Shown here in pieces: positions 5,642 through 12,931 of a stretch of 14,497 nt of DNA; within the stretch, counting starts at the first letter, position 1, and each line of letters opens with the position of its first letter. A program made the position numbers and the translations under genes. The notes beneath the pieces were generated by a model. The model had not been told where the DNA came from. It saw nothing but the letters and a program-made list of their open reading frames with translations, and ran no database searches. The stretch is from Planctomycetaceae bacterium. Its GTDB lineage: Bacteria > Planctomycetota > Planctomycetia > Pirellulales > Thermoguttaceae. Where the stretch lies: contig JAIRPZ010000187.1 of NCBI GenBank assembly GCA_031256755.1, positions 1-14,497 of the forward strand, read 5' to 3'.

Positions 5642-6853
5642 TTAGATTCGGCGGAGATTGAACGGAAGAATCACCTGTTTTCGGCGGTTCCAGTTTTGCC
5701 ATGCCGTCTGATCAAACTGAAAGTTTTGTCCGGTCAGTTTTTGCAGTGCCGACAAGACCGCCGTATTTTCTGTTTTTTTCATTTCGGATATGGTTTGGAC
5801 ACCCGGCGAAAAATTCATACCGCCGTTTCCCATTGTTGTCGGCGATTCGACCTTGCGGACAATTTTTTCGACCGTAATCAAAGCACCGATCAATTCCGGT
5901 ACGGCTTCATAACAGTCCCAGTCCGCAAGCATTTTTGCCGCCGGATTGATATGTTCCCCGCGCCGCAAATAACCGCTGCAAATATTCTGCACCAAACGTT
6001 TCCAGTCGGGATTGGTTTTGAATTGCCGGTTCAGCAAATCCATACCGGATTCCCGGACATCGTCCGACGGTTCTTCCAGCAAGAGAGGAATGACCATTGC
6101 TTCTTCGAGCCGGATAAGTACATGGAACAGCGGCAGCCGTTTGCGGGAATTCTTCTCGCGGCGGATGATCCCGATCAACGGAGCGGCGGCGGCCGGATCG
6201 TCTATCGACAGCAATTCTTTTTCGGCAGATTCATTCGGCAGTTTGCCCGTTAATCCGGCGATTTTTTTCTCCCACTGCAAGCGTGCTTTTTTCTGATTTT
6301 CCAGTGCGGATTCCGTTTCGATCTGCTGACGGGTTTTCCACCGCCCGTCGGATTTGATGAATCCTCTGCTTTCCATCCGTTCCCGCTGATTTTCCCATCC
6401 GTTCTCTGTTTTGACGTATCCCAGTGCATTCCGGGCGGAGATCTGTTCGGGGGCTAATTCGAGGACTCGCTGCCAATGTAAGTTCGCTTGATCCGGCAGG
6501 CGGCGGGCAGAACACCATTCCGCCCAATACAGATGTTTTTCGACCGTATTTTCCGAAAACGGGGCTTCTGCATCGTACTGACGGCGGTATTCGGACTGCG
6601 TATCTTCGGCGGCGTTTTGAACTTTCACAACAGCATCGCTTTTGATGCGGAGAACAAGTCCGTCTGCCGTTTTCACATTGTAATATGCCGGTTCCGTTTC
6701 GGACGGATTCAGCAATTCTCCTTCAATTTCTCCGCCGCCGGAAAGCACCAGCACCGCCGGTTCCGCCGGAACCGTCAACAAAAAAAGAGAAAACAGACAG
6801 AGCAGCAAAAACAACATAACAGGCATACTAACAAAAATAACCGTATCAGGCAA
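5642..6853 (-). CDS. Secreted or envelope HEAT-repeat-like protein of planctomycete type
   Basis: Function unknown. The 403-residue product has a signal peptide or anchor (hydrophobic residues about 5-30, ending VPAEPA), then a small beta region LVLSGGGEIEGELLNP. A helical stretch with a TPR-like look (HWQRVLELAPEQISARNALGY) follows, then two related segments ENGWENQRERMESRGFI and SDGRWKTRQQIETE. The C-terminal half is helical and HEAT-like (DPAAAAPLIGIIRRE, EEAMVIPLLLEEPSDDVRESG, DCYEAVPELIGALIT). I recall this layout from exported planctomycete proteins. The start is a TTG at 6853 preceded by AGAGGA; an ATG nine codons later lacks a ribosome site. It begins 14 bases after the small membrane protein gene, so the two form an operon. 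Confidence 0.8.
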   Translation of the reverse strand: MPDTVIFVSMPVMLFLLLCLFSLFLLTVPAEPAVLVLSGGGEIEGELLNPSETEPAYYNVKTADGLVLRIKSDAVVKVQNAAEDTQSEYRRQYDAEAPFSENTVEKHLYWAEWCSARRLPDQANLHWQRVLELAPEQISARNALGYVKTENGWENQRERMESRGFIKSDGRWKTRQQIETESALENQKKARLQWEKKIAGLTGKLPNESAEKELLSIDDPAAAAPLIGIIRREKNSRKRLPLFHVLIRLEEAMVIPLLLEEPSDDVRESGMDLLNRQFKTNPDWKRLVQNICSGYLRRGEHINPAAKMLADWDCYEAVPELIGALITVEKIVRKVESPTTMGNGGMNFSPGVQTISEMKKTENTAVLSALQKLTGQNFQFDQTAWQNWNRRKQVILPFNLRRI

Positions 6854-6867
6854 GTCTTATCCTCTTT

Positions 6868-7110
6868 CTACACAGATACCGGCAAATAATAAAATATCCC
6901 TCCAAAAATAAGATAGCCGTATCGTAATAAAAATAAATCGATCCTGTCCGGCGGTGATTTGCGAAACAATTTTATCGCAAAAAATATCCAATAAACTAAA
7001 TTTCCCGCTAAACATGCATTGAACATAACACCGTGATCCAAAACAAGCGATGTGATGACGATCAGCACTGTTTGCATGATAAGCGGACGTGTAATATTAT
7101 ATTCTTTCAT
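6868..7110 (-). CDS. Small two-helix membrane protein
   Basis: An 80-residue protein of unknown function. Two hydrophobic stretches are visible: residues about 10-46 (TVLIVITSLVLDHG, then an Ala/Gly/Trp-rich part), which may be one or two helices, and residues about 65-78 (YGYLIFGGIFYYLPV). A basic loop with KLFRKSPPD lies between them. The ATG at 7110 has no Shine-Dalgarno. Its stop lies 14 bases before the start of the secreted HEAT-like gene, and the ribosome site of that gene overlaps its end region, so coupled expression is likely. The steady hydrophobic pattern and tight spacing support a real gene, but I cannot name a family. Confidence 0.65.
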   Translation of the reverse strand: MKEYNITRPLIMQTVLIVITSLVLDHGVMFNACLAGNLVYWIFFAIKLFRKSPPDRIDLFLLRYGYLIFGGIFYYLPVSV

Positions 7111-7182
7111 AGCGGATTTAACAAATTGTCTGTCCTCTGCCCCAAAATACCAATTCTGTGTTTATACTCCCGGCTAACAAAA

Positions 7183-7213
7183 CCTGCAAACGGAAGTCCG
7201 TGCCGTTTGCAGG
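7183..7213 (-). terminator. Perfect 11-bp hairpin in the proS divergent region, terminator-like on the minus strand
   Basis: CCTGCAAACGG (7183-7193) pairs perfectly with CCGTTTGCAGG (7203-7213) around a 9-base loop. On the minus strand it is followed by TTTTGTT, as in a Rho-independent terminator. No minus-strand gene ends here. It may block antisense transcription from proS or act in the leader of the operon starting at 7110. Confidence 0.45.
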
Positions 7214-7238
7214 AAATTTCCGCTGCGTCACGCCGCCC

Positions 7239-7267
7239 TTGCCGATTTGCGGAAAACGTGCTAAAAT
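7239..7267 (+). promoter_or_regulatory. Promoter of proS
   Basis: TTGCCG (7239-7244), 17 bases, TAAAAT (7262-7267), with TG one base before the -10 box (extended -10). The predicted start near 7274 gives a leader of about 33 bases before the ATG at 7307. A TTGACA at 7271 has no good -10 partner. Confidence 0.5.
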
Positions 7268-7306
7268 CTTTTGACATTTATTTTCAATTCATTCGTTTCA
7301 TTCGTT

Positions 7307-9064
7307 ATGTATTGGTCAAAAACGTTAATTCCCACAATGAAGGAAACGCCGGAAGGAGCGGAAATTCCGTCTCATATCCTCATGCTCCGCGCCGGTCTTG
7401 TCGCCCAAGTGATGGCAGGTGCCTACTCTTATCTGCCGCTGGGACAGCGATCCCTGCAAAAAGCCGTCCAAATTGTCCGCGAAGAAATGAACAAAACCGG
7501 TGCCGCCGAAATCCTTATGTCGGCTCTTTGTCCGATCTCGCTTTACGAACAAACAAACCGCGTCAATGCTTTCGGCGATGTCCTGATCAAAGCGAATCTG
7601 CCGCGGGGCGGTAAAAAAATTCCTGTCGTCTTTTGCCCGACTCACGAAGAAGAGGTCACCGACATCGTTGCCCGCTTCGTGAACAGTTACCGGCAACTGC
7701 CGCTGACACTTTATCAGATTCAGACGAAATTCCGCAACGAAGAACGTCCCCGGTTCGGCGTGCTGCGGACAAGCGAATTTATCATGAAAGATGCGTACAG
7801 TTTCCATACTTCGCTGGAGTCGCTGAATCAAACCTACAAAAAAATGTATGACGCTTACAGCACGATATTTACCCGCTGCGGACTGCCGTTTTTGCCGGTG
7901 GAAGCGGAATCGGGACCCATCGGCGGCGATGCGTCGCACGAGTTCATGATTCCCTCGCCTAACGGAGAAGATAAAGTGGTTCACTGCGGAATCTGCGGTT
8001 ATGCCGCCAATACCGAAAAAGCGGAATGTTGTACGGGAAATAACGGGAACGGCATGAATACTCCGTTAAAATCTGTCGAAGAGGTCGCCACGCCGGAAGC
8101 CCACACGGTTGAACAGGTCTGTAAATTCCTGAACGTTCCGCCCGAACAGTTAATCAAAACGCTGATCTATGTTGCGGACGGCAAGCCGGTTGCCATACTG
8201 ATCCGCGGTGATCACGAAGCCAACGAAAACAAAATCAAACGGCATTTGAAATTCGGTAAACTCGAACTGGCAGATGCCGCCGTGATCGAAAAGGTGACCG
8301 GCGCACCGGTCGGTTTTGCCGGTCCTGTCCATTTGAAGGAAACGATACCGGTCTATGCGGACTATGCAGCGGCAGGTGTTGTGAACGGCGTGACGGGTGC
8401 CAACAAGGCGGAAACCCATTTGCTCAATGTCAATCCGAACAGGGATTTCACGCCGGATGCGGTGAACGATTTCCGCAATGCCGTTGACGGCGATGCGTGT
8501 CCGAAGTGCCACGGTATGATGACGATCAAACCTGCTATTGAAGTCGGTCACGTATTCAAACTCGGTACAAAGTATTCCGATGCTCTCAATGCCCGATTTC
8601 TTGATGCGGATGAAACGCAGAAGACGGTTATTATGGGCTGCTACGGAATCGGAGTGAACCGGATCATTGCGGGCTTGATTGAAACGTCTTACGACGAAGC
8701 GGGGATTGTGTTTCCGGTTAACCTTGCGCCGTATGAGGCGGTTATTTGTCCGATGAAAATTACGGACGCAAAGACGATGCAACTGGCGGCGGAACTGCAT
8801 GACGGTTTGGAAAAAACGGGAGCGGACTGCATTGTAGACGACCGGGATCAGCGTCCGGGCGTGAAATTCAAGGATGCGGATTTGATTGGTTTTCCGCTGC
8901 GGATTGTGATTGGTGAAAAAGGATTGGCGGCGGGACAGGTGGAAGTAAAATGGCGTTGGGAAAAGGAAGCGTTACAGATTCCGATTGCCGAAGCGGTACA
9001 AACAATTGCGTCCATGCTGACCGAAGAACGGCAAACCGGCAAACGGTTCCGGGAGCGTCAATAA
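7307..9064 (+). CDS. proS: Prolyl-tRNA synthetase, bacterial type with editing domain
   Basis: ProRS charges tRNA-Pro with proline. The 585-residue length and the insertion of roughly residues 245-390 (YbaK-like fold, with KTLIYVADGKPVAILIRGDHE) mark the bacterial form that hydrolyses mischarged alanyl-tRNA-Pro. Class II motif 2 is FRNEERPRFGVLRTSEF (142-158), preceded by THEEEVTD, and motif 3 is GCYGIGVNR (444-452). A C-terminal anticodon-binding domain (VICPMKITD... to the end) follows. CxxC pairs at HCGIC and ACPKC flank the insertion. I chose the ATG at 7307 because MYWSKTLIPTMKETP matches the family N-terminus; an upstream TTG at 7271 overlaps the predicted transcription start. It is a single gene on the plus strand, convergent with the next gene. 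Confidence 0.97.
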   Translation: MYWSKTLIPTMKETPEGAEIPSHILMLRAGLVAQVMAGAYSYLPLGQRSLQKAVQIVREEMNKTGAAEILMSALCPISLYEQTNRVNAFGDVLIKANLPRGGKKIPVVFCPTHEEEVTDIVARFVNSYRQLPLTLYQIQTKFRNEERPRFGVLRTSEFIMKDAYSFHTSLESLNQTYKKMYDAYSTIFTRCGLPFLPVEAESGPIGGDASHEFMIPSPNGEDKVVHCGICGYAANTEKAECCTGNNGNGMNTPLKSVEEVATPEAHTVEQVCKFLNVPPEQLIKTLIYVADGKPVAILIRGDHEANENKIKRHLKFGKLELADAAVIEKVTGAPVGFAGPVHLKETIPVYADYAAAGVVNGVTGANKAETHLLNVNPNRDFTPDAVNDFRNAVDGDACPKCHGMMTIKPAIEVGHVFKLGTKYSDALNARFLDADETQKTVIMGCYGIGVNRIIAGLIETSYDEAGIVFPVNLAPYEAVICPMKITDAKTMQLAAELHDGLEKTGADCIVDDRDQRPGVKFKDADLIGFPLRIVIGEKGLAAGQVEVKWRWEKEALQIPIAEAVQTIASMLTEERQTGKRFRERQ

Positions 9065-9127
9065 TTCTTTTGGCTGCCATGCATACCGTTTTCACGGAAC
9101 GAAACCGAAACAAAAATGGAGCGGCAA

Positions 9128-9151
9128 GCGGTTTCCGGGAAGAAAAACCGC
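9128..9151. terminator. Possible terminator hairpin between proS and the convergent gene
   Basis: GCGGTTT (9128-9134) pairs with AAACCGC (9145-9151) across a 10-base loop. There is no T run directly after it on either strand; a TTTTTT lies about 20 bases downstream on the plus strand. Its position between convergent genes is the main support. Confidence 0.3.
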
Positions 9152-9175
9152 ATAAGGGAAATGCCGCACCGTTTT

Positions 9176-9811
9176 TTAACCGTAATTGACGCAAAACATA
9201 TTGAGCAATGCCGAGAGAGAACTGCTGTTTCCTTCCTGAAAAATCGTGCTGACCTGACAATCGACCACCGGGCCTTTTACTTGGCTAATCAGAATTTTTG
9301 TCAGTTGACTGCGGAGTTTCATAAACGGTTCCAAACTTGGACGTTTCAGGTCGGCGGCACTTTCGGCAACGAGTATCAATTTCCGCTGCCGGCAATTCGT
9401 AATCAGTTGTGTTGTCGGGAGTGTCTGCATATTTTTTTCGGCGAAGAAGGATTCCACCTGAAATTTTGCTTTTTGTGCATCGATCAGATCGCCTCCCATC
9501 CCGTAAATCATTGCGGAATCGGCAAACGGTCCTCGGGTCAATTCGTCAAACGTGGTCATAAAACTGGAAAACCCTTTTTTGACGATACCCACTTCGACAT
9601 CGAAAAGAGCGGCACCTTCAGCAACGTGCAATTCTGCATTGGTTCCTTTCCGGTGTCCCACATTTTTGATGGTATTCCGAATATCCCGAAACCGGGCGGT
9701 ATTCACGCCGGTTTGTCCGTTGATGTCGAAAAAATCTTCGGTGAACACAAAAGTAAACTTTCTGTTTCCGCGTGTAATCCGTTTGACGAAGTCCTCGATA
9801 TTTGAAGCCAT
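9176..9811 (-). CDS. Unrecognised 211-residue cytoplasmic protein
   Basis: I do not recognise this protein. It has no signal peptide or membrane helix. The N-terminal half is basic and mixed alpha/beta, with FTFVFTEDFFDINGQTGVNT and a run of Arg/Lys/His around NTIKNVGHRKGTNAE. The middle has a beta-rich part (LHVAEGAALFDVEVGIV) and GPFADSAMIYGMGGDLIDAQKAKF, then a Thr/Arg-rich stretch. The C-terminal part has regular hydrophobic spacing (VVDCQVSTIF... LSALLNMFCV). The minus frame has natural composition, while the plus-strand frame over the same bases looks like its shadow. The ATG at 9811 lacks a Shine-Dalgarno, but a good promoter and a GC-rich hairpin precede it. Its neighbours (CheX-like, proS) give no firm hint. 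Confidence 0.72.
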   Translation of the reverse strand: MASNIEDFVKRITRGNRKFTFVFTEDFFDINGQTGVNTARFRDIRNTIKNVGHRKGTNAELHVAEGAALFDVEVGIVKKGFSSFMTTFDELTRGPFADSAMIYGMGGDLIDAQKAKFQVESFFAEKNMQTLPTTQLITNCRQRKLILVAESAADLKRPSLEPFMKLRSQLTKILISQVKGPVVDCQVSTIFQEGNSSSLSALLNMFCVNYG

Positions 9812-9842
9812 AGCGGGAAAATTGCCCGGGGATAATGCTGAA

Positions 9843-9858
9843 GCAGCGGACTCGCTGC
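9843..9858 (-). promoter_or_regulatory. Leader hairpin upstream of the 211-residue protein
   Basis: GCAGCG (9843-9848) and CGCTGC (9853-9858) form a perfect 6-bp GC stem with a 4-base loop. It falls inside the predicted leader of about 55 bases, between the promoter and the ATG at 9811. Its role is unknown. Confidence 0.35.
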
Positions 9859-9871
9859 CTGTTTCGGAACA

Positions 9872-9899
9872 AGTATAACGCCAAACCGGTATTTTGCAA
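9872..9899 (-). promoter_or_regulatory. Promoter of the 211-residue protein gene
   Basis: On the minus strand TTGCAA (9894-9899), 16 bases, TATACT (9872-9877). It lies just after the CheX-like gene, so the downstream gene can be expressed on its own. Confidence 0.5.
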
Positions 9900-9927
9900 G
9901 CCGGCAGTCCGTGTCGGTTCGCCGGTT

Positions 9928-10470
9928 TTATGAAGCCGATTGAATCAGCGACGTGTTCACCATAAAAACCTTGTCCTGAATAACAAGAGTGTCAGGATCG
10001 TCCACCTCAAAAGTAATACCGCAGTATTCAATCCCCTTGGAATAGGAAATATGATAACTGCTGCCGAGAATGACAGAAGGAACCGTGATATTACTGATCT
10101 TCCAAGGCGTATTGAATAATTTCGTTTTCAAACCGCCGGCAATGATATTCGTAATTTCACCAACCCCGTCAATCACCTGCGCACTGACTGTCTTGTATTC
10201 TTCCTGCAAAAGCCCGGAAACCGCAAGCGTGGCAACCCTCGCCGGCATAGAAATCGAAATAAATCCGGTACACTGCCCGCTTAACCCGATCATTCCGGTT
10301 ACCGGCGCATCCGGCAACTGAATCGGAATTTTTGTGATGCCGACGACCCGCATTTTGAGATCACACATCTGCATACCGCTTTCAACAGAAGCAATCAATG
10401 AATTCGTGATCAGCGAATTGATCGTCAACCCCTTAATGTCCGTCATAGAAACAGATGCCGTATCCGTCAT
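9928..10470 (-). CDS. CheX-like chemotaxis phosphatase domain protein
   Basis: The CheC/CheX/FliY family removes phosphate from CheY-P. In this 180-residue protein the family motif ExxN is seen as Glu105 and Asn108 in DGVGEITNIIAGGLKTKL, placed on a helix after an Ala/Val-rich region, as in CheX. One copy of the motif and the length (CheX is about 150-160) favour CheX over the two-motif CheC. The flanking strands GMIGLSGQCTGFISISMP and YCGITFEVDD fit the dimer-forming beta sheet. The ATG at 10470 follows AGAGGA and a good promoter. No other chemotaxis gene is nearby, so its target response regulator is unknown; planctomycetes often have several orphan CheX proteins, some perhaps not tied to motility. 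Confidence 0.82.
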   Translation of the reverse strand: MTDTASVSMTDIKGLTINSLITNSLIASVESGMQMCDLKMRVVGITKIPIQLPDAPVTGMIGLSGQCTGFISISMPARVATLAVSGLLQEEYKTVSAQVIDGVGEITNIIAGGLKTKLFNTPWKISNITVPSVILGSSYHISYSKGIEYCGITFEVDDPDTLVIQDKVFMVNTSLIQSAS

Positions 10471-10506
10471 CGTGCAATATCCTCTTTCAGTTTCAAACCT
10501 TCCTTA

Positions 10507-10534
10507 ATCCTAGCGGTTTTTCTGCCGTTGTCAA
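10507..10534 (-). promoter_or_regulatory. Promoter of the CheX-like gene
   Basis: On the minus strand a consensus TTGACA (10529-10534), 16 bases, TAGGAT (10507-10512). The predicted start near 10500 leaves a 30-base leader that holds AGAGGA before the ATG. It lies directly after the bioB stop. Confidence 0.5.
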
Positions 10535-10547
10535 CTTCTCTCCGGTT

Positions 10548-11462
10548 TCACCGGCGGACAGTCAATCCGCAGCGTTCCGCCATTTTCCGGTCGCTTTCCG
10601 GCGAAATGCCGGAAGTCGTCAAATAATCGCCGGTCATCAGCGCATCCGCACCGGCGCGGAACAGCCACTCCCCGTTTTCGGCAAAAATTTTCGGTCGCCC
10701 GCCGCAAATCCGAATCGCCGCTTTCGGCAGCGTCAACCGGAACAATACCGTTATCCGCAAGGCCTCCTCAATGTCCAGCGGCGGCAAACCGGCAAACGGC
10801 GTGCCGGGAACCGCATTGTAAAAGTTCAGCGGAACGGAATCCGCTTCTAATTTTTGCAGCGTTAATGCCAAGTCCAGCCGGTCTTCCCAAGTTTCGCCGA
10901 GACCGAAAAGTCCGCCGCTGCAAATTTCCCAGCCGAGTGCCTTCACCCGCTCTGCCGTTGCCAGCCGGTCCCGCCACCGCTGCGAAGAACAAATGGACGG
11001 ATAAAAACGTTCCGATGTCTCCAAATTATGATGATACCGGCAGAAGCCCGCCTGCTTAAGCCGGGTCAAAGAGGCGGTGTCAAGTTGTCCGAGTGAAGCA
11101 CAGCAGAGACTGCCGGCACCGGCATCGTTCAAAACCGTTTCGGCAGCGGCGATGATGGCAGCCAGTTCGTCCGGTTCCGGCGAGCAGCCGCTGGCAACCC
11201 AGCCGACTCTGGAAACGCCTTGCTGCCAAAGAGAACGGGTTGCCGACCGGAGTTCATCGGCGTTCCGCAGCGGATACGTTTCAATGACGGCGTGATGATG
11301 TTTGCTTTGCGCACAAAACCGGCAGTTCATGGCGCAGCGTCCGCTTTTGATATTGACAATACCGCAAAAATCAACCGTTTTGCCGAAGGAGTCCGTCCGT
11401 ACCCGCTCTGCCTCGTCCAAAAGGTTTTCCAGCGGTGCGTGAACAATGTCGTCAAGGTGCAT
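10548..11462 (-). CDS. bioB: Biotin synthase, probably of the type II (anaerobe) subgroup
   Basis: BioB is a radical-SAM enzyme that inserts sulfur into dethiobiotin. The SAM cluster motif CxxxCxxC is Cys43, Cys47, Cys50 in SGRCAMNCRFCAQS. Cys121 (CCASLG), Cys181 (EICSGGLFGLGET) and Arg251 align with E. coli Cys128, Cys188 and the arginine ligand. The position matching E. coli Cys97 is Gly87 (SRVGWVASG), and Cys253 appears in RICGGR. With RYHHNLET instead of YNHNLDT, this matches the subgroup of anaerobes (type II), described as using a 4Fe-5S auxiliary cluster. It has 304 residues, slightly short. The ATG at 11462 is preferred to a GTG at 11471 because the GTG would sit before the predicted transcription start. 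No other biotin gene is present. Confidence 0.93.
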   Translation of the reverse strand: MHLDDIVHAPLENLLDEAERVRTDSFGKTVDFCGIVNIKSGRCAMNCRFCAQSKHHHAVIETYPLRNADELRSATRSLWQQGVSRVGWVASGCSPEPDELAAIIAAAETVLNDAGAGSLCCASLGQLDTASLTRLKQAGFCRYHHNLETSERFYPSICSSQRWRDRLATAERVKALGWEICSGGLFGLGETWEDRLDLALTLQKLEADSVPLNFYNAVPGTPFAGLPPLDIEEALRITVLFRLTLPKAAIRICGGRPKIFAENGEWLFRAGADALMTGDYLTTSGISPESDRKMAERCGLTVRR

Positions 11463-11471
11463 AGAAAACAC

Positions 11472-11480
11472 AATATAACA
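11472..11480 (-). promoter_or_regulatory. Extended -10 promoter of bioB
   Basis: On the minus strand TGTTATATT is an extended -10 (TATATT at 11472-11477) with only a weak -35 (CTGGAA) 17 bases upstream. The start point falls within a few bases of the ATG at 11462, so the mRNA would be nearly leaderless. The same extended -10 sequence is used by the prepilin operon. Confidence 0.4.
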
Positions 11481-11536
11481 GGAATTCCCGCCGATTCCAG
11501 TTACGGCGAAACCGTTGTTCCGTCTTTTCCGTCTTT

Positions 11537-11938
11537 TTATCGTGCCGGTTTTGGGGGCAAAATAACATCATCGCCGTATAGTTTTCTATAACTTTCTTTG
11601 AAAAAATCAAGCCATTGGCTTTTATAAAATTCATACTTATTTCTATAAAACATGTCGATAATTCTGTCGAAATTTTGAATAAGAAATATCTTGGCATCTT
11701 CAATATCTAATGCAGTATCATATTCTCCTCCGTCTAATAACAATTTAACAGAGCGCATAGAGAACCACCAATTCGAATCAAATACAGAACATATCAGTAT
11801 AGATAATTGTCTGCGGTCTTGTAATACACGAATATTAACATGACCGTTGGAAAATGTATAGTAATAGTTTCCGAACGGCTGCGGAGACACGCTATGCTCA
11901 ACAACTTTGAATTGGTTTTTTCTTAAAAATTGATCCAA
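11537..11938 (-). CDS. Probable immunity protein of the second HINT unit, N-terminus possibly frameshifted
   Basis: A 133-residue soluble protein with no known family that I can name. It has alternating strands and helices, aromatic-rich (FGNYYYTFSNGHVNIRVLQD, VFDSNWWFSM, NFDRIIDMFYRNKYEF), a common look for immunity proteins. It follows a HINT gene, as immunity genes do in polymorphic toxin loci. The annotated start is a TTG at 11938 without a ribosome site. Upstream, an ATG at 11970 overlaps the HINT stop as ATGA, but its frame ends after eight codons. One extra A in the AAAA run at 11964-11967 would join that ATG to this frame and give MKNTDAEFLDKLDQFLRK. The real start may therefore be 11970 with a one-base loss. 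Composition is A+T-rich. Function as immunity protein is inferred from position. Confidence 0.65.
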   Translation of the reverse strand: MDQFLRKNQFKVVEHSVSPQPFGNYYYTFSNGHVNIRVLQDRRQLSILICSVFDSNWWFSMRSVKLLLDGGEYDTALDIEDAKIFLIQNFDRIIDMFYRNKYEFYKSQWLDFFKESYRKLYGDDVILPPKPAR

Positions 11939-11966
11939 CTTGTCTAAAAATTCAGCATCTGTATTT

Positions 11967-12407
11967 TCATTTTTCTATTTTATTAACCACCAGCCGTCTG
12001 CCGCTGGTTTGTAGCCATTTTGTTTTAGTAGATAAAATGTCATCAATATATTTAGCATTATGCACCAGCACACTTGTCTGCCCGAATTCCGCCGTTTGTG
12101 CAATTACGAAGCAATCGTGATTTCCGTCAACGGTAAAATTATAGACAGTAATTCCAGCGGGATATTCTACACGTTCTTTCTCTACAAACGTTGATAATTC
12201 ACCATTCGTCCCAAGGAAAGTATCGCCAATCTGTAAATCCTTTGCCTCAACCCACGCTTCTTTATTAACAATCCAGAACGGGTGAAAATCTGTGGTCTCA
12301 ACGATTTGCTCATTGCCGTTTGCATCCGCAAAATTACCGCCGCCTGTGGCTTGCGTCGCAGCGGTCAGAAAACAAAAAACGAAAGGTAATAACAGACGAT
12401 ATATCAT
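11967..12407 (-). CDS. Signal-peptide half-HINT protein with toxin nearly lost (unit A)
   Basis: The 146-residue product has a signal-peptide-like start (LLLPFVFCFLTAATQA, residues about 5-20), then enters the HINT (pretoxin intein-like) domain in its middle. Present are block B with Thr39 and His42 (TTDFHPFW), WVEAKDLQIGDTF, block F (VYNFTVDGNHDCFVIAQ, about 88-104), and the block G end VLVHN (113-117). The N-terminal half of the fold, with the catalytic Cys or Ser, is absent, so it should not cleave itself unless a partner half acts in trans. Only 29 residues follow VHN, too few for a normal toxin. ATG at 12407, no Shine-Dalgarno. It is a diverged copy of the gene at 12932-13657. Confidence 0.75.
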   Translation of the reverse strand: MIYRLLLPFVFCFLTAATQATGGGNFADANGNEQIVETTDFHPFWIVNKEAWVEAKDLQIGDTFLGTNGELSTFVEKERVEYPAGITVYNFTVDGNHDCFVIAQTAEFGQTSVLVHNAKYIDDILSTKTKWLQTSGRRLVVNKIEK

Positions 12408-12440
12408 TTTACTTGCTACTCAAAACTTCTGGACAAGGAC
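12047..12440 (-). repeat. Duplicated HINT unit, copy A
   Basis: The minus-strand DNA from the upstream block (TCCAGAAGTTTTGAGTAGC) through the start, signal peptide and HINT half is closely similar to 13235-13699, roughly four bases in five by eye over the HINT part. Similarity stops just after VLVHNAKY, at the junction to the variable C-terminus. Confidence 0.75.
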
Positions 12441-12442
12441 AG

Positions 12443-12898
12443 TTATCCGTGAAAATTCATATCCGGCATTGGAAAACAAAAACGAATACCGCCGTATCTC
12501 TCGGTTCGTTCAATATCTCCCAAATACGCTATGCAGACATCTTCAAAAAGAATCGACATCGTAGGAATATAAACACCATTCCCTTTTGTGATAATACGAT
12601 AAAAAATTCTATTAGCGATGCGTTCTTGTACAAACACATTCAATCCTTCAGAAAATCCGTTTTCTCTGTTTGTCTCCTTGTTATAATCCATTGAGAATTC
12701 CTGAATGTTTTGGAACGCAAGTTGAAACAAACCGCTCTGCGGAAAATCCTTACATAAAGATTCTCCTTCCTCAAATATAAATTTAACGTTCTTGTATAAT
12801 TGAGATAAATCAATTTGCCGAATTACGGGCGAACGAAAAATTTGTACTAATTGCCGAAATGATGTCCGGTTATCAGGAATAATATAGTTACTGTGCAT
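12443..12898 (-). CDS. Probable immunity protein of the first HINT unit
   Basis: A 151-residue soluble protein of no family I recognise. It begins MHSNYIIPDNRTSFRQ and is mixed alpha/beta, with LYKNVKFIFEEGESLC, FQLAFQNIQEFSMDYN, IANRIFYRIITKGNGVYIPTM and an acidic, aromatic end. The ATG at 12898 has a good ribosome site (AAAGGTGA). It starts 33 bases after the toxin-bearing HINT gene and ends 35 bases before the second HINT gene, the usual place for a cognate immunity gene. It is A+T-rich like its neighbours. It shares no obvious sequence with the other two putative immunity proteins here, as expected if each matches a different toxin. Confidence 0.68.
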   Translation of the reverse strand: MHSNYIIPDNRTSFRQLVQIFRSPVIRQIDLSQLYKNVKFIFEEGESLCKDFPQSGLFQLAFQNIQEFSMDYNKETNRENGFSEGLNVFVQERIANRIFYRIITKGNGVYIPTMSILFEDVCIAYLGDIERTERYGGIRFCFPMPDMNFHG

Positions 12899-12931
12899 AA
12901 TATTTCACCTTTGCCGATAATGGCAATTCTG

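Noticed and set aside
7325..7984. Minus-strand open frame of 219 codons inside proS
   Set aside because: Antisense shadow of an unmistakable prolyl-tRNA synthetase.
9116..9805. Plus-strand open frame of 229 codons opposite the unrecognised 211-residue gene
   Set aside because: It is rich in His, Phe, Cys and Arg, as expected of an antisense frame; the minus frame has normal composition and a promoter.
474..9920. A shared 14-base string gtccgtgtcggttc at about 474 and 9907
   Set aside because: One copy is coding, and one chance match of this length is expected at about this rate in a window of this size.
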